From assembly GCA_024234165.1 (NCBI GenBank), contig JACKOP010000003.1, forward strand, positions 682,001 to 746,000: DNA of 64,000 nt, written 5' to 3'. The notes under the pieces are model-generated. The model searched no databases and was not told the origin of the DNA. It saw only the letters and a program-made list of their open reading frames with translations. Numbering within the stretch: the stretch's first letter is position 1; every line of letters starts with the position of its first letter. The stretch comes from Pseudomonadales bacterium (GTDB taxonomy: Bacteria > Pseudomonadota > Gammaproteobacteria > Pseudomonadales > UBA5518). Position numbers and translations under genes: made by a program. Positions 44,219 to 53,721 of this stretch are shown here, piece after piece.

Positions 44219-45256
44219 TCAGCTCAGCACTTCGCGCTGGTGCGCGTCGAGCTTGAAGTTGTCGTTCCAGTTGTATGCGATCAGCAGGTCCATCAGCTCA
44301 CTGTTGCCGCCGCGACGCGTCTTCTCGCGCTCGGCGAGCAGGATATCGAGTGCAGGGCCAACCGCCTTGCCGAACAGCGACTCGAGGTAGGCGAGCGGGA
44401 TGCGCGGTTCGTCGGTCGGGCGGCCGTCGGCATCGAGCTTCGGCGGGCTCATCGGCGGCACGTAGAACACGTTGGGGCCGAGCCCGTATTCGGGGTGCAG
44501 CGGAATCGCGACCTTCCACTTGTCCACCAGCTTGTGGATCGGGCCATCCGGATCGTCGCGATAGCCGACGAAGCGCAGCCGTCCCGGGCACTGGCGGGCG
44601 CAGGCCGGTGCCACGCCTTCCTCGATGCGCGGCATGCAGAAGATGCACTTGCTCGATACCTGGCGCACGTGGTCGTAGTAGACCTTCTTGTACGGACACG
44701 CTGCGACGCAGAACCGGTAGCCGTGGCAGCGATCCTGGTCGACCAGCACGATGCCGTCCTGCTTGCGCTTGTGGATTGCCCCGCGCGGACAGGCATCGAG
44801 GCACGCCGGGTGCGTGCAGTGATTGCACAGGCGCGGCAGGTAGAAATAGTGGTTCTCGGCCGGATACTCGCCGGCGCCATGATCCTCGTCGAAGTTCGGT
44901 CCCCACTTGGCTTCCTCGCGCGGTCGCAGCCATTCCTTCACCGGCGCACCGGTCGAGGCCAGCACATCCTTGTGGTTGAAGGTCCAGGCGCGTCCGTAGC
45001 CGGTGTCGATATTGGGAATCTCGCCGCGCTTGGTGTTGCCGTCGAGGTCGCGCCCCGCGGTTGCCGGGTCGTGGACATTTGCCGGGAAGCCTTTGCCCGG
45101 CATCGTCTCGACGTTGTTCCAGTACGCGTAGTCGGTGCCCTGGTCGGTGTTCCACATCTTCTTGCACGCAATGCTGCAGGTGTGGCAGCCGAGGCACTTG
45201 TTCAGGTCGAGGACCATCGCGATCTGACGGTCCGGAGTCGGGACATCGTATTTCAT
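44219..45256 (-). CDS. Iron-sulfur beta subunit of type II DMSO reductase-family enzyme
   Basis: This 345-residue protein holds four ferredoxin-type cluster sites: C-x2-C-x2-C-x3-C at CLGCHTCSIACKK, CNHCTHPACLDACP, CHGYRFCVAACP and CIFCMPRIEEG with APACARQCP. In the third, one cysteine is replaced by tyrosine (C-H-G-Y), as in enzymes of the NarH/EbdB group that carry a [3Fe-4S] cluster. It conducts electrons from the molybdenum subunit to heme. It overlaps the alpha gene by 4 bases. Confidence 0.94.
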   Translation of the reverse strand: MKYDVPTPDRQIAMVLDLNKCLGCHTCSIACKKMWNTDQGTDYAYWNNVETMPGKGFPANVHDPATAGRDLDGNTKRGEIPNIDTGYGRAWTFNHKDVLASTGAPVKEWLRPREEAKWGPNFDEDHGAGEYPAENHYFYLPRLCNHCTHPACLDACPRGAIHKRKQDGIVLVDQDRCHGYRFCVAACPYKKVYYDHVRQVSSKCIFCMPRIEEGVAPACARQCPGRLRFVGYRDDPDGPIHKLVDKWKVAIPLHPEYGLGPNVFYVPPMSPPKLDADGRPTDEPRIPLAYLESLFGKAVGPALDILLAEREKTRRGGNSELMDLLIAYNWNDNFKLDAHQREVLS

Positions 45257-48219
45257 GCGGATTCACCATCGCTGTGAGGGGTTGCCACGGGCTTCACACC
45301 GGTGGGTTGTCCGGTCCACGGGCGGATGCCGATGCGCGTGTCCTGTACCGCGCTGCCCGGCTGGTAGCGGTTCATCAGATGTTCGATCTGGCCGTAGCCG
45401 CCCGCCATGTGCAACGGGTTGACCAGACCCGGAATCAACTGCTTGTAGGATTCGTGGTTCGGGAACTGGTGCGGCTCCCACGCGTGGTAGTAGTAGGCCA
45501 CCCCGGGGCGTACCGTGGTCGAGTGTTTCACCCGCATGCGGATCGAACCGTAGTCGTTGTAGAGCTCGGCGTAGTCGTGGTCGGCGATCCCCAGATTGCC
45601 GGCCTCGGTCGGGTTCAGATACACCACGGGCTCGCCGCGCTGCAGACGCAGCATCATCGGGGTATCGCGCCAGCTCGAGTGGATCGACCAGCGCGCATGG
45701 CAGCTCACGAACATGAACGGGTAGTCGCCACCCGCCTTGGGGCTGTTCTTGTGCGTCGGGAACTGCTCGCGCAACTCGATGAACCACGGATGGTCGATGA
45801 ACGCGGTGAGCCGCCCGGACCAGGTCGGCCACGGTTCCTTGTGCTCCGTGAAGCGCGTCAGTGTGTTCAGCACTCCGGTGCCATCCCAGTCGGGGTTGTG
45901 CAGCACGCTCTGCTGCAGGCTGGCGCCGGTGGCGGTGTAGCGTGCGTAGCCGTCGCGCTTGAGTTGCTCGAGCGTGACGCCTTCGGTGGCGCTGCTGCGC
46001 AGGATTTCGGTGACCAGCTTCTCCGCGTCCTTCTGTCCGAGGTCGCCGTGGTTGCTGTAGCGCTGGTGCAGCGTCTTCCAGTCGCTGCTGCCGCGTCCGC
46101 AGCCGTCGAACACCGGCAGGTCCATCGTCTTCGCCTGGCGTTCGATCTCGCGCGACAGCAACCAGTAGATCTCGAACTCGTCCTTCGACTCCGCGAGCGG
46201 CTGCACCGCGACGCCGCAGTAGTGCACGTACGGGATGTACGCCATCGTGTACTTGATGCCGGGCTTCTCGTACCAGCCGGCTGCAGGCAGGATGTAGTCG
46301 GCCTGCGTGCCGGTGTACGAGAACTTCGGATTGATGTCGACGATCAGCTCCATCTCGTCCCAGATGAAGGCCTTCAGGTACTGCGGCAGGTTGTTGCGCC
46401 GCAGCAGGTTGGCGCCGCCGCTGAAGAACACTTTCGGAGGCGCTTTCACGGGCACGCCCGGTCCCCAGCCCTTTTCGTTCGATTCCTGGTGGTAGGCCGC
46501 GAGCGGGCGGGGCGACATACCCTCCTGTTCGCGGTTCAGTGCGTCCAGGTAGCCTTCGGCAGAGAAGTTCACGTTGACCACGTCGGTCGTGCACAGGCGG
46601 TTCTTCGTGTAGAAGAGTTCGCCGTCGCGTTCCACCTCGTTCTGCGTCTTGCGCTTCATCGCCAGATCGAGGACCGACTGGAACAGCATCGCCGGCTCGA
46701 TGGTGCCGAGCAGTGCACCCAGGCGTCCCGTGATTCCGGCGCGCTCCATCTGCATCGCGTTCGAAAAACCGTCCAGTCCCACCCAGCCGCATGACTGGTA
46801 GCCGGTGCCCTTGCGGCCGATCGCTCCCTTCAGCGCGAGGCAGAGGATCTTCGCGCGGTTCATCAGGTCCGAGTGCATGTAGCGGTTCGCACCCCACGAC
46901 GACAGCACCATCGGCCGCTCGGCGCGCGCCCAGCCATCGGCGAAGCGGCGGATCTGTTCGACGTGCAGGCCGGTCACGCTGGCCGTGTGCTCGAAGGTCC
47001 ACGGGGCCAGATGCTCCTTCAGCATCGCGCCGACCGGCACCACGGCGACCTCGGTTCCGTCCTTCAGTCGCAGCGTCCACTGTCCGTCGATCGGCGGTTC
47101 GAAATCGAGCACCAGCGAGCGTACCGGATGGCCGCCGCAGCCGGGCGCGGGCACCGGTTCGTTCTTCTGCGGATGCCACAGGTAGAGCTGGGTTTCGGAG
47201 CCGCTGTCGCTCAGGTCTTCGGCACGCAGGAAGCGCCCGTTGTCGAGGCGCACCAGCAGCGGCAGGTCGGTCTGCTCGCGGATGAACGGCAGGTCGATCG
47301 CGCCGACGTCGAGCAGGTGTCGTGCCACGGCGAGGCCCAGTGCGGCGTCGGTACCCACCGCGATCGGCAGCCATTGGTCGGCGTGCACTGCGGTTGCCGA
47401 GTACACCGGATCGATCACGACCAGCTCGCTTCCCTTGTAGCGCGCTTCGTACAGGAAGTGCGCATCGGGGATCTGTGTCACCGACGGGTTCATCATCCAG
47501 ACGACGATGAAGTCCGACAGGAACCACTCATCGGAGGAGCCGCCGACGTGGGCGACACCCAGCGCCATCGTGGCGCCTATGTTCAGGTCGCCGATCTCTG
47601 CCCAGTTGTCTGCGAACAGGCCGGCAGCCATGTACTGGAACTTGAAACGACCGGCGGTGGTCGGTCCGAAATCGAAGTTCGGTCCCAGATCCTGATAAAG
47701 CGTCTCGGTGCCCCAGCGGCTGGCAGCGCTGATGCACTTTTCGGCGATTTCGCTCATCGCCTGGTCCCAGCCGATGCGCTCCCATTTGCCCGAGCCGCGT
47801 GGTCCGACGCGCTTCAGCGGCACGCTGGTGCGCGACGGTCCGTACATCACTTCCGTGTAGCACGCGCCCTTCTGGCAGCCCCGGGGGTTGAAATCGGGGA
47901 CGCCGGGTTCGGATTGCCCGTAGGTGGCGGTCTGCTCCTCGCGCACGACCACGCCGTCCTTCACATAGAGGTCCCACGCACACGCCGAGCGACAGTTGGC
48001 CCAGCCGTGTGTTCCCTTGGTGATCGTGTCCCAGGTCCAGCGCTGACGGTAGAGGTCTTCCCAGGTGCCTAGCGGCGGTGTGGTGCGCGGCCCCACCCGG
48101 GTGGCTTCATCCGCAGAAACGAAGCGGAAATGGAACAGGGGCAAGCCCACCGCGCCGATCGCGGCGCCGGCTGCGGCAAACTTCAGGAACTGGCGCCTGC
48201 TCGTCGATACCTCGCTCAT
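45253..48219 (-). CDS. Molybdopterin catalytic alpha subunit, type II DMSO reductase family (ethylbenzene/steroid-C25 dehydrogenase-like)
   Basis: This 988-residue protein begins with a twin-arginine signal SRRQFLKFAAAG, so it is exported folded to the periplasm. H71, C76, C80 and C115 match the ligands of the first iron-sulfur cluster in type II enzymes. D211 in EIGDLNIGATM fits the aspartate that binds molybdenum in this family (nitrate reductase NarG, DMS, selenate, chlorate, ethylbenzene and steroid-C25 dehydrogenases). Length near 980 and operon order favour the hydrocarbon/steroid hydroxylase branch, which adds water-derived OH to an alkyl carbon without O2. This subfamily call is inference. 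GGGAGAAG precedes the ATG. Confidence 0.9.
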   Translation of the reverse strand: MSEVSTSRRQFLKFAAAGAAIGAVGLPLFHFRFVSADEATRVGPRTTPPLGTWEDLYRQRWTWDTITKGTHGWANCRSACAWDLYVKDGVVVREEQTATYGQSEPGVPDFNPRGCQKGACYTEVMYGPSRTSVPLKRVGPRGSGKWERIGWDQAMSEIAEKCISAASRWGTETLYQDLGPNFDFGPTTAGRFKFQYMAAGLFADNWAEIGDLNIGATMALGVAHVGGSSDEWFLSDFIVVWMMNPSVTQIPDAHFLYEARYKGSELVVIDPVYSATAVHADQWLPIAVGTDAALGLAVARHLLDVGAIDLPFIREQTDLPLLVRLDNGRFLRAEDLSDSGSETQLYLWHPQKNEPVPAPGCGGHPVRSLVLDFEPPIDGQWTLRLKDGTEVAVVPVGAMLKEHLAPWTFEHTASVTGLHVEQIRRFADGWARAERPMVLSSWGANRYMHSDLMNRAKILCLALKGAIGRKGTGYQSCGWVGLDGFSNAMQMERAGITGRLGALLGTIEPAMLFQSVLDLAMKRKTQNEVERDGELFYTKNRLCTTDVVNVNFSAEGYLDALNREQEGMSPRPLAAYHQESNEKGWGPGVPVKAPPKVFFSGGANLLRRNNLPQYLKAFIWDEMELIVDINPKFSYTGTQADYILPAAGWYEKPGIKYTMAYIPYVHYCGVAVQPLAESKDEFEIYWLLSREIERQAKTMDLPVFDGCGRGSSDWKTLHQRYSNHGDLGQKDAEKLVTEILRSSATEGVTLEQLKRDGYARYTATGASLQQSVLHNPDWDGTGVLNTLTRFTEHKEPWPTWSGRLTAFIDHPWFIELREQFPTHKNSPKAGGDYPFMFVSCHARWSIHSSWRDTPMMLRLQRGEPVVYLNPTEAGNLGIADHDYAELYNDYGSIRMRVKHSTTVRPGVAYYYHAWEPHQFPNHESYKQLIPGLVNPLHMAGGYGQIEHLMNRYQPGSAVQDTRIGIRPWTGQPTGVKPVATPHSDGESA

Positions 48220-48271
48220 GTTCTTCTCCCTACTCTTTGATGCCGGGACCGGACTCGACTGATACGACAGG

Positions 48272-48313
48272 ATGATAGGCAGGAAGCCTGATCAGAACCT
48301 TGAGTTTGAACAA
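48272..48313 (-). promoter_or_regulatory. FNR-like site and -10 box of the molybdoenzyme operon
   Basis: On the minus strand TTGTT-CAAA-CTCAA at 48313-48300 matches the FNR consensus TTGAT-N4-ATCAA at eight of ten positions. A -10 box TATCAT lies at 48277-48272. The expected start near 48265 would be about 41 bases from the site centre, the usual class II activation position. Anaerobic induction would fit a molybdenum oxidoreductase. The site was found by eye. Confidence 0.55.
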
Positions 48314-48502
48314 ACAATCGGGCGTCAGCCTCGTGCGACTCGCGCGGCATGATGGGGTCGCACCGTCTGGCATGAAACCCCCGGGTTCCCCGATCCGGGC
48401 AGGTGCGCGCATCGCCTGCGCGTCAGCGGCGGACCACCCGCACACAACGCGGGCAGGGGCGGTGCAGTCAGGTGCACTCGGGCAGCGTGTACTCATGCCG
48501 TG

Positions 48503-48554
48503 TTGACAGCGCCCGGATTCGGCTATACCGTAACAAACATACCTGCACGCAGGT
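48503..48554 (+). promoter_or_regulatory. Promoter with downstream perfect palindrome for the first TonB receptor gene
   Basis: TTGACA at 48503-48508 and TATACC at 48524-48529 (spacing 15) could form a promoter pointing at the receptor gene. ACCTGCACGCAGGT at 48541-48554 is a perfect 14-base palindrome just after the expected start. Such a position suits a repressor operator, for example for the TetR regulator encoded at 53092. The link is only inferred. Confidence 0.5.
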
Positions 48555-48623
48555 AGATAGAAGCAGTCCAATGCTCGCCCATCTCGGCGACAAAAATGAT
48601 TCGAATCTGAATGGGGAGTTACC

Positions 48624-50795
48624 ATGCGCCGAGTCGTTGCTCGTTCTTTTGTATATCGTCATCTGCCACTCTCGCTGCTCGCGGCCGTGATGGCAGTACC
48701 CGCTGGTGCGCAGCCCGCGCTGGAGGAAATCATCGTTACCGCGCAAAAGCGTGAGGAGTCCCTGCAGGACACGCCGATCTCGCTGGCGGCCTTCAACAGT
48801 GGGGAGCTCGAGGCCAAGGGCATTTATACGATTGCCGACCTGCGAGCGAACGTGCCCAACCTGCAGCTCACGCCGCATCCGTCGAACACCACTGCCTTGC
48901 GTGTATTCATGCGCGGCGTGGGCAACAACGACGCGCAGTTGTCGCAGGACCCGAGCGTCGCGGTGTACCTCGACGGTGTCTATGTGGCGCGCAGCCAGGG
49001 ACTGACCATGGAGGTCGCCGATATCGAGCGGGTGGAAGTCCTGCGCGGTCCGCAGGGCTCGCTCTACGGGCGCAACGCAACCGGCGGTGCGATCAACTTC
49101 ATCACCCGGGCTCCCGCGCTGGGCCAGTTCGAATTCAGCCAGTCGCTGACCGGCGGCAACTACAACCTGCTGCGCAGCCGCATCATGGTCGGCGTGCCGC
49201 TCGGCGAGAAGGCCGCCGTGCAACTGGCTTACCTGAACGCCGGCAAGCACGGTTTCGTGAAGAACGAAGGCACCGGCAAGAGGCGTTTCGGCGAGCAGGA
49301 TCGCGATGCGTGGCAACTGTCCGCGCTGTGGGAGCCCACCGACGCGCTGCAGGCGCGCTACAGCTACGACCGTTCGCAGATCGACGATACTTCCTCGTTC
49401 GTTGCTGCGGTGCCGTTGTATCCGGCCCAGGCCAAGCGTCCGCGCCACGGTTCACCCTACGTGCAGGATCTGCGTCCGAACGACATCACGGCGCAGGGGC
49501 ATACACTGACGCTGGAGTGGGCGATCAGCGACGCGCTGACGCTGAAATCGATCAGCGGTTACCGCAAGCTCGACAATGAAAACTTCCAGAATTACCTGAC
49601 GGGTGCCAACCCGGCCATACCGACGATGGCGCTCAGCCTGAGTACCACCAAGTACAGCCAGGATCAGAAGAGCCAGGAATTCCAGTTGATCGGCGATGCC
49701 TTTGACGATCGTCTCGAATACGTTGCCGGCATCTACTGGTTCGACGAAAAGGCCGATGGTCGCGGGCGCAGTGCAACGCCGCCACGGCGTACCGTTGCAA
49801 GTACCACCTATCGCATCGAAAACACGGCGTACGCCGTCTACGCGCAAGGCACTTACACCCCGACGGTGCTGGACGATCGCCTGCACTTCACACTCGGCGG
49901 GCGCTGGTCGAAGGACGAACGCCACTCACGTGTGCTCGAGCTGACCAGTACGGCCGGCGGTCCGGGTGTGATCACGCGGCAGGGCGACGGCAACAAGGAC
50001 TTCAACGACTTCAGTCCAACCGCAGTGCTCGCCTACGACCTGCTCGAGAACACCAACGTCTACGCGAAAGTGGTGAAGGGCTACAAGACTGGCGGCTTCA
50101 ACGAGCGTGCCAGTTCGAGCGCCCGCTTCGCCGAGGGCTTCGATCCGGAGACCTTGCTCTCCTACGAACTGGGGATCAAGTCCGAACTCTGGGAGCGGCG
50201 CCTGCGCGTCAACGCGGCGGTTTTCCGCGCCGATTACAAGGACATCCAGATCAATGTACAGTCGGACCCGGGGAACACCCGCATCACCGACGTGCTGAAC
50301 GCGGGCAAGGCAGTGATCGACGGTGTCGAGCTTGACGTCACTGCGCTGCTGACCGAAGGCCTGAGCGTCTCGCTGAACTACGGTTATCTGAACGCCAGAT
50401 ACAAGGAAATCAAGAACGGCGCGGGTGTCGATGTCGTCTCCCAGTTCGAGTTCGTGAACGCACCGCAACACAACTACAACATTTCGGCGGAATACGAATT
50501 CCCGCCGACGCCGATCGGTGTGGTCAATGCGCGCCTGGACTACTCGTGGCAGGACAGGAAATTCTCCGGCTCATCGGTGGTGCCGACCCGCTACATCATC
50601 GATGACTACGGACTGCTGAACGCGCGTGTGGGGCTGAGCGAGATTCCGGTGGGAGTGGGTGAGCTGCGCGTTGCGATCTGGGGACGCAACCTGGAGAACA
50701 AGGACTACTACCTCGACCACTTCAACGCCGGCATGCCGACGGCGATCTTCGGCGATCCGCGCAGCTACGGAATCGACGTCGTTTACGAGTATTGA
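48624..50795 (+). CDS. TonB-dependent receptor
   Basis: This 723-residue outer-membrane protein has a signal peptide (HLPLSLLAAVMAVPAGAQ), a plug domain with ALEEIIVTAQKREESLQDTP, GVGNNDAQLSQDPSVAVYLD and VEVLRGPQGSLYGRNATGGA, and a beta-barrel ending in SYGIDVVYEY, with the usual C-terminal aromatic. It imports large or scarce substrates with energy from TonB-ExbBD. It is transcribed away from the molybdoenzyme operon, which suggests it takes up that enzyme's substrate; no substrate class can be read. GGGGAG precedes the ATG. Confidence 0.93.
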   Translation: MRRVVARSFVYRHLPLSLLAAVMAVPAGAQPALEEIIVTAQKREESLQDTPISLAAFNSGELEAKGIYTIADLRANVPNLQLTPHPSNTTALRVFMRGVGNNDAQLSQDPSVAVYLDGVYVARSQGLTMEVADIERVEVLRGPQGSLYGRNATGGAINFITRAPALGQFEFSQSLTGGNYNLLRSRIMVGVPLGEKAAVQLAYLNAGKHGFVKNEGTGKRRFGEQDRDAWQLSALWEPTDALQARYSYDRSQIDDTSSFVAAVPLYPAQAKRPRHGSPYVQDLRPNDITAQGHTLTLEWAISDALTLKSISGYRKLDNENFQNYLTGANPAIPTMALSLSTTKYSQDQKSQEFQLIGDAFDDRLEYVAGIYWFDEKADGRGRSATPPRRTVASTTYRIENTAYAVYAQGTYTPTVLDDRLHFTLGGRWSKDERHSRVLELTSTAGGPGVITRQGDGNKDFNDFSPTAVLAYDLLENTNVYAKVVKGYKTGGFNERASSSARFAEGFDPETLLSYELGIKSELWERRLRVNAAVFRADYKDIQINVQSDPGNTRITDVLNAGKAVIDGVELDVTALLTEGLSVSLNYGYLNARYKEIKNGAGVDVVSQFEFVNAPQHNYNISAEYEFPPTPIGVVNARLDYSWQDRKFSGSSVVPTRYIIDDYGLLNARVGLSEIPVGVGELRVAIWGRNLENKDYYLDHFNAGMPTAIFGDPRSYGIDVVYEY

Positions 50796-50817
50796 AAAAA
50801 TCCAACCTGGAGACACG

Positions 50818-53016
50818 ATGATGATAAAGAGTACCCGTTTCCCACGCGGATTCGACCGTTGTGCGCTTGCCATGGCACTGGCCGCGGTCGCAGCCACCAC
50901 GCATGCCCAGCCGGGCGCCGAGAAGAAACTCGAACTGGACGAGGTCGTCGTGACCGCCGAGCGACGCGAACAGTCGCTGCAGGACACGCCGGTCTCGATC
51001 GTCGCGCTCGGAGCGGCGGATCTCGAAAGCAAGGGCATCCGCGATATCGTCGAACTTCGTACCTCGGTACCGAACTTCCAGCTCGCACCGCATCCCACGT
51101 CGTCGAGCACCGTGCGGTTGTTCATGCGCGGTGTGGGTAACAACGACGATCAGATCACCCAGGATCCGAGCGTCGCCATTTACCTTGACGGAGCCTATAT
51201 CGCGCGCAGTCAGGGTCTGGCGATGGAAGTTGCCGATCTCGAGCGGGTCGAGGTGCTGCGCGGTCCGCAGGGCGCCCTGTATGGCCGCAACGCCACGGGC
51301 GGTGCCATCAACTTCATCACCCGCAAGCCCGATCTCGACGAGTGGGGCTTCAGCCAGGGTGTGAGCATCGGCAATCGCAGCCTGGTGCGCACGCTGACGC
51401 GCGCAAACATCCCATTGATCGAAGGGCGGTTGGCGGCGGGCATTGCGTATCTCTATTCGAAGCAGGATGGCTTCATCGACAACGCGGGCAGTGGCTCGGA
51501 CCATTACGCCGACCGCGATCGTGACGGCCTGCGCCTCGATGTGCTCTGGGCCATCAGCGATGCCGTCGAGCTCCGTTATGCGTACGACCGCTCCACGATT
51601 GCCGACAGCCCCGCGTTCCTCGCCAAGGTCAACCCCCTGACGGACAGGCCGAAGATCCCGCACCGCGGAAGCATCTACGACCAGTTGAAGGACAGCGATA
51701 TCACGGCTGACGGGCACTCGCTCACGCTCACCTGGCAGCTCAGCGAGAAGGTCGAGCTGAAGTCGCTCACCACCTACCGCGAGCTGGAAAGCAACGTCCA
51801 GAACAACATGATGACGGACACCTACTCGCGTTTTCCGGGCAGACCCGTCATAGCGAGCCTGGGAGATCTCGACCAGGATCAGTTCTCGCAGGAGTTCCAG
51901 ATCACCGGCGATGCGTTTGGCGGGCAGCTCGAGTACGTGGCGGGGCTCTATTACTTCAAGGAAAGCGGTGACAATACGGGCTTCACCCGCACCGGAAATT
52001 TCATCCCCGTTCCGATAACGGCCGGCGTAACCATCTCTACGGCGGACAACGAGGCAACGGCTGTGTTCGGCCAGGCGACGTATACCCCGAGTGCGCTCGG
52101 TGATCGCCTGCACCTCACACTCGGCGGGCGCTGGTCCGAAGACAAGCGCGAAGCCACGCTGGTGATGGCAACGGCTGCTGCCGGCGTCATCACACCGACG
52201 GGTATGCCCGGTGACGGCAACAAGACGTATCGCAACGTCAGCCCCACCGCCGTGGTTGCGTATGACATCACCGATGACGTCAACGTCTACGCAAAGGTCG
52301 CGCGCGGGTACAAGAGCGGTGGATACAACACGCGTGCAAACGGAATCCCTCGCTTCAACCAGGGCTTCAAGCCGGAGGAGCTGACCTCGGTGGAGCTTGG
52401 ACTGAAGTCGCAGTTCCTGGACAATCGCATCCGCTTCAACCTCGCGGTGTTCGATGCGGACTACGAAGACATCCAGGTCAACACATCGTCCGTTGTGGGT
52501 AATCCGTCGATCACCGACGTGCTGAACGCCGGCAAGGCGAAGATCAAGGGCGTCGAGGCCGAGCTTACCGCGGTTCTGCTCGAGGGGCTGACGTTTCATG
52601 CCAACTACGGTTACCTGAAACCGGAGTACAAGGAGATCATCGGTGCCGATGGCGTGAACCGCGCAAACGTCTACACCCCGATCAACTCGCCGAAGAACGC
52701 CTGGTCGCTCGATCTGGAATACGTGTTCCCGTGGCAGTTGCCCGGTGAGCTCAGTGCCAACCTGAACTATTCGTGGCAGGACGAGATGCACACGTCGACC
52801 AGCAATCCGACCTTCCTGATCCCGGAGTATTCGTTGTTGAACGCGCGGCTGACGCTTGCCGACGTGCAGGCCTTCGGTGGATCGTTCCGCGTTTCGCTGT
52901 GGGGCAAGAACCTGCGTGACAAGGAGTACTGGCTGAGCCTGGCGCGCGTGATCGATCCGTACGCCCTCTACGGCGAGCCGCGCAGCTACGGCGTGGATTT
53001 TACCTGGGAGCTGTGA
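50818..53016 (+). CDS. TonB-dependent receptor (tandem paralogue)
   Basis: This 732-residue protein is a close relative of the receptor just upstream, with the same plug motifs (LDEVVVTAERREQSLQDTP, GVGNNDDQITQDPSVAIYLD) and barrel features (SLGKN-type strands, end SYGVDFTWEL). It probably arose by duplication and may cover a related substrate. The signal peptide includes CALAMALAAVAATTHAQ. ATGs at 50818 and 50821 both follow GGAG. Only 22 bases separate it from the first receptor, so they are co-transcribed. Confidence 0.93.
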   Translation: MMIKSTRFPRGFDRCALAMALAAVAATTHAQPGAEKKLELDEVVVTAERREQSLQDTPVSIVALGAADLESKGIRDIVELRTSVPNFQLAPHPTSSSTVRLFMRGVGNNDDQITQDPSVAIYLDGAYIARSQGLAMEVADLERVEVLRGPQGALYGRNATGGAINFITRKPDLDEWGFSQGVSIGNRSLVRTLTRANIPLIEGRLAAGIAYLYSKQDGFIDNAGSGSDHYADRDRDGLRLDVLWAISDAVELRYAYDRSTIADSPAFLAKVNPLTDRPKIPHRGSIYDQLKDSDITADGHSLTLTWQLSEKVELKSLTTYRELESNVQNNMMTDTYSRFPGRPVIASLGDLDQDQFSQEFQITGDAFGGQLEYVAGLYYFKESGDNTGFTRTGNFIPVPITAGVTISTADNEATAVFGQATYTPSALGDRLHLTLGGRWSEDKREATLVMATAAAGVITPTGMPGDGNKTYRNVSPTAVVAYDITDDVNVYAKVARGYKSGGYNTRANGIPRFNQGFKPEELTSVELGLKSQFLDNRIRFNLAVFDADYEDIQVNTSSVVGNPSITDVLNAGKAKIKGVEAELTAVLLEGLTFHANYGYLKPEYKEIIGADGVNRANVYTPINSPKNAWSLDLEYVFPWQLPGELSANLNYSWQDEMHTSTSNPTFLIPEYSLLNARLTLADVQAFGGSFRVSLWGKNLRDKEYWLSLARVIDPYALYGEPRSYGVDFTWEL

Positions 53017-53091
53017 GTCGAGGGTTGCAGCGGCGCTTCCTCGAAAGGGGAGGCGTCGCGTCTGCCCGGATGGTGTCTGCAAGGAGTCGAG

Positions 53092-53721
53092 ATGGCACGC
53101 CCTGCGGGTAGTCGTGGTGAACTGACCCGCGAACGTATCCTGGACGAGGCGGAGCGGATCTTCGCCGAGAGCGATTATTCGGCAACCCGTCTCGAGGACG
53201 TGGCACTCGCGGTGGATATACGCCGCGCGTCCATCATTTATTACTTCCCGACCAAACAGCAGTTGTACGAGGCCGTCCAGAGCAGGGCCTACTCGGCGCT
53301 GGTTGACTACGTGTGCGAGCGCGTCGGACAGGCCCCTGCGTATCCCGAGCGGCTGTTTGCACTGCTCGATGCCACGCTGGATTTTCTGGTGGCCCGCCCG
53401 ACGCTCGCGCGCATCATCCTGCGCGACAGCGTCTCGAATTACGAGAATGAGGACGTTCCGGTGCGCTATTCCGGTCCGATGCTGGAACTGTGGGAGAGCG
53501 TGGTGCGGGACGGGCAGGCGGCCGGTGAGCTGGCCGATGTCACGCCGATTCACCTGATGAATGTGCTTGGTGCCGGGATCATGTTCTTTGCGGCCACGGC
53601 CGGTGTGGTCGGTAGCGTGCGCCGCTACGATCCGGTTGCGCCGGATCAGCGCGAGACTTACCGTGCATTGATGCACGCGGCGGCCCGCAGCGTGTTGCAC
53701 CGCCCGGGAGAGGCTGCATGA
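53092..53721 (+). CDS. TetR-family transcriptional regulator
   Basis: This 209-residue protein has an N-terminal TetR helix-turn-helix (RERILDEAERIFAESDYSA, then VDIRRASIIYYFPTKQQLYEAV) and a helical ligand domain. It lies 75 bases after the second TonB receptor on the same strand and overlaps the next gene by 4 bases. Control of the receptor/molybdoenzyme locus by a substrate-derived ligand is plausible; the palindrome at 48541 is a candidate target. Confidence 0.92.
   Translation: MARPAGSRGELTRERILDEAERIFAESDYSATRLEDVALAVDIRRASIIYYFPTKQQLYEAVQSRAYSALVDYVCERVGQAPAYPERLFALLDATLDFLVARPTLARIILRDSVSNYENEDVPVRYSGPMLELWESVVRDGQAAGELADVTPIHLMNVLGAGIMFFAATAGVVGSVRRYDPVAPDQRETYRALMHAAARSVLHRPGEAA

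Noticed and set aside
45061..46794. Long plus-strand frames over the molybdoenzyme beta and alpha genes
   Set aside because: Antisense shadows of well-identified iron-sulfur and molybdopterin subunits.
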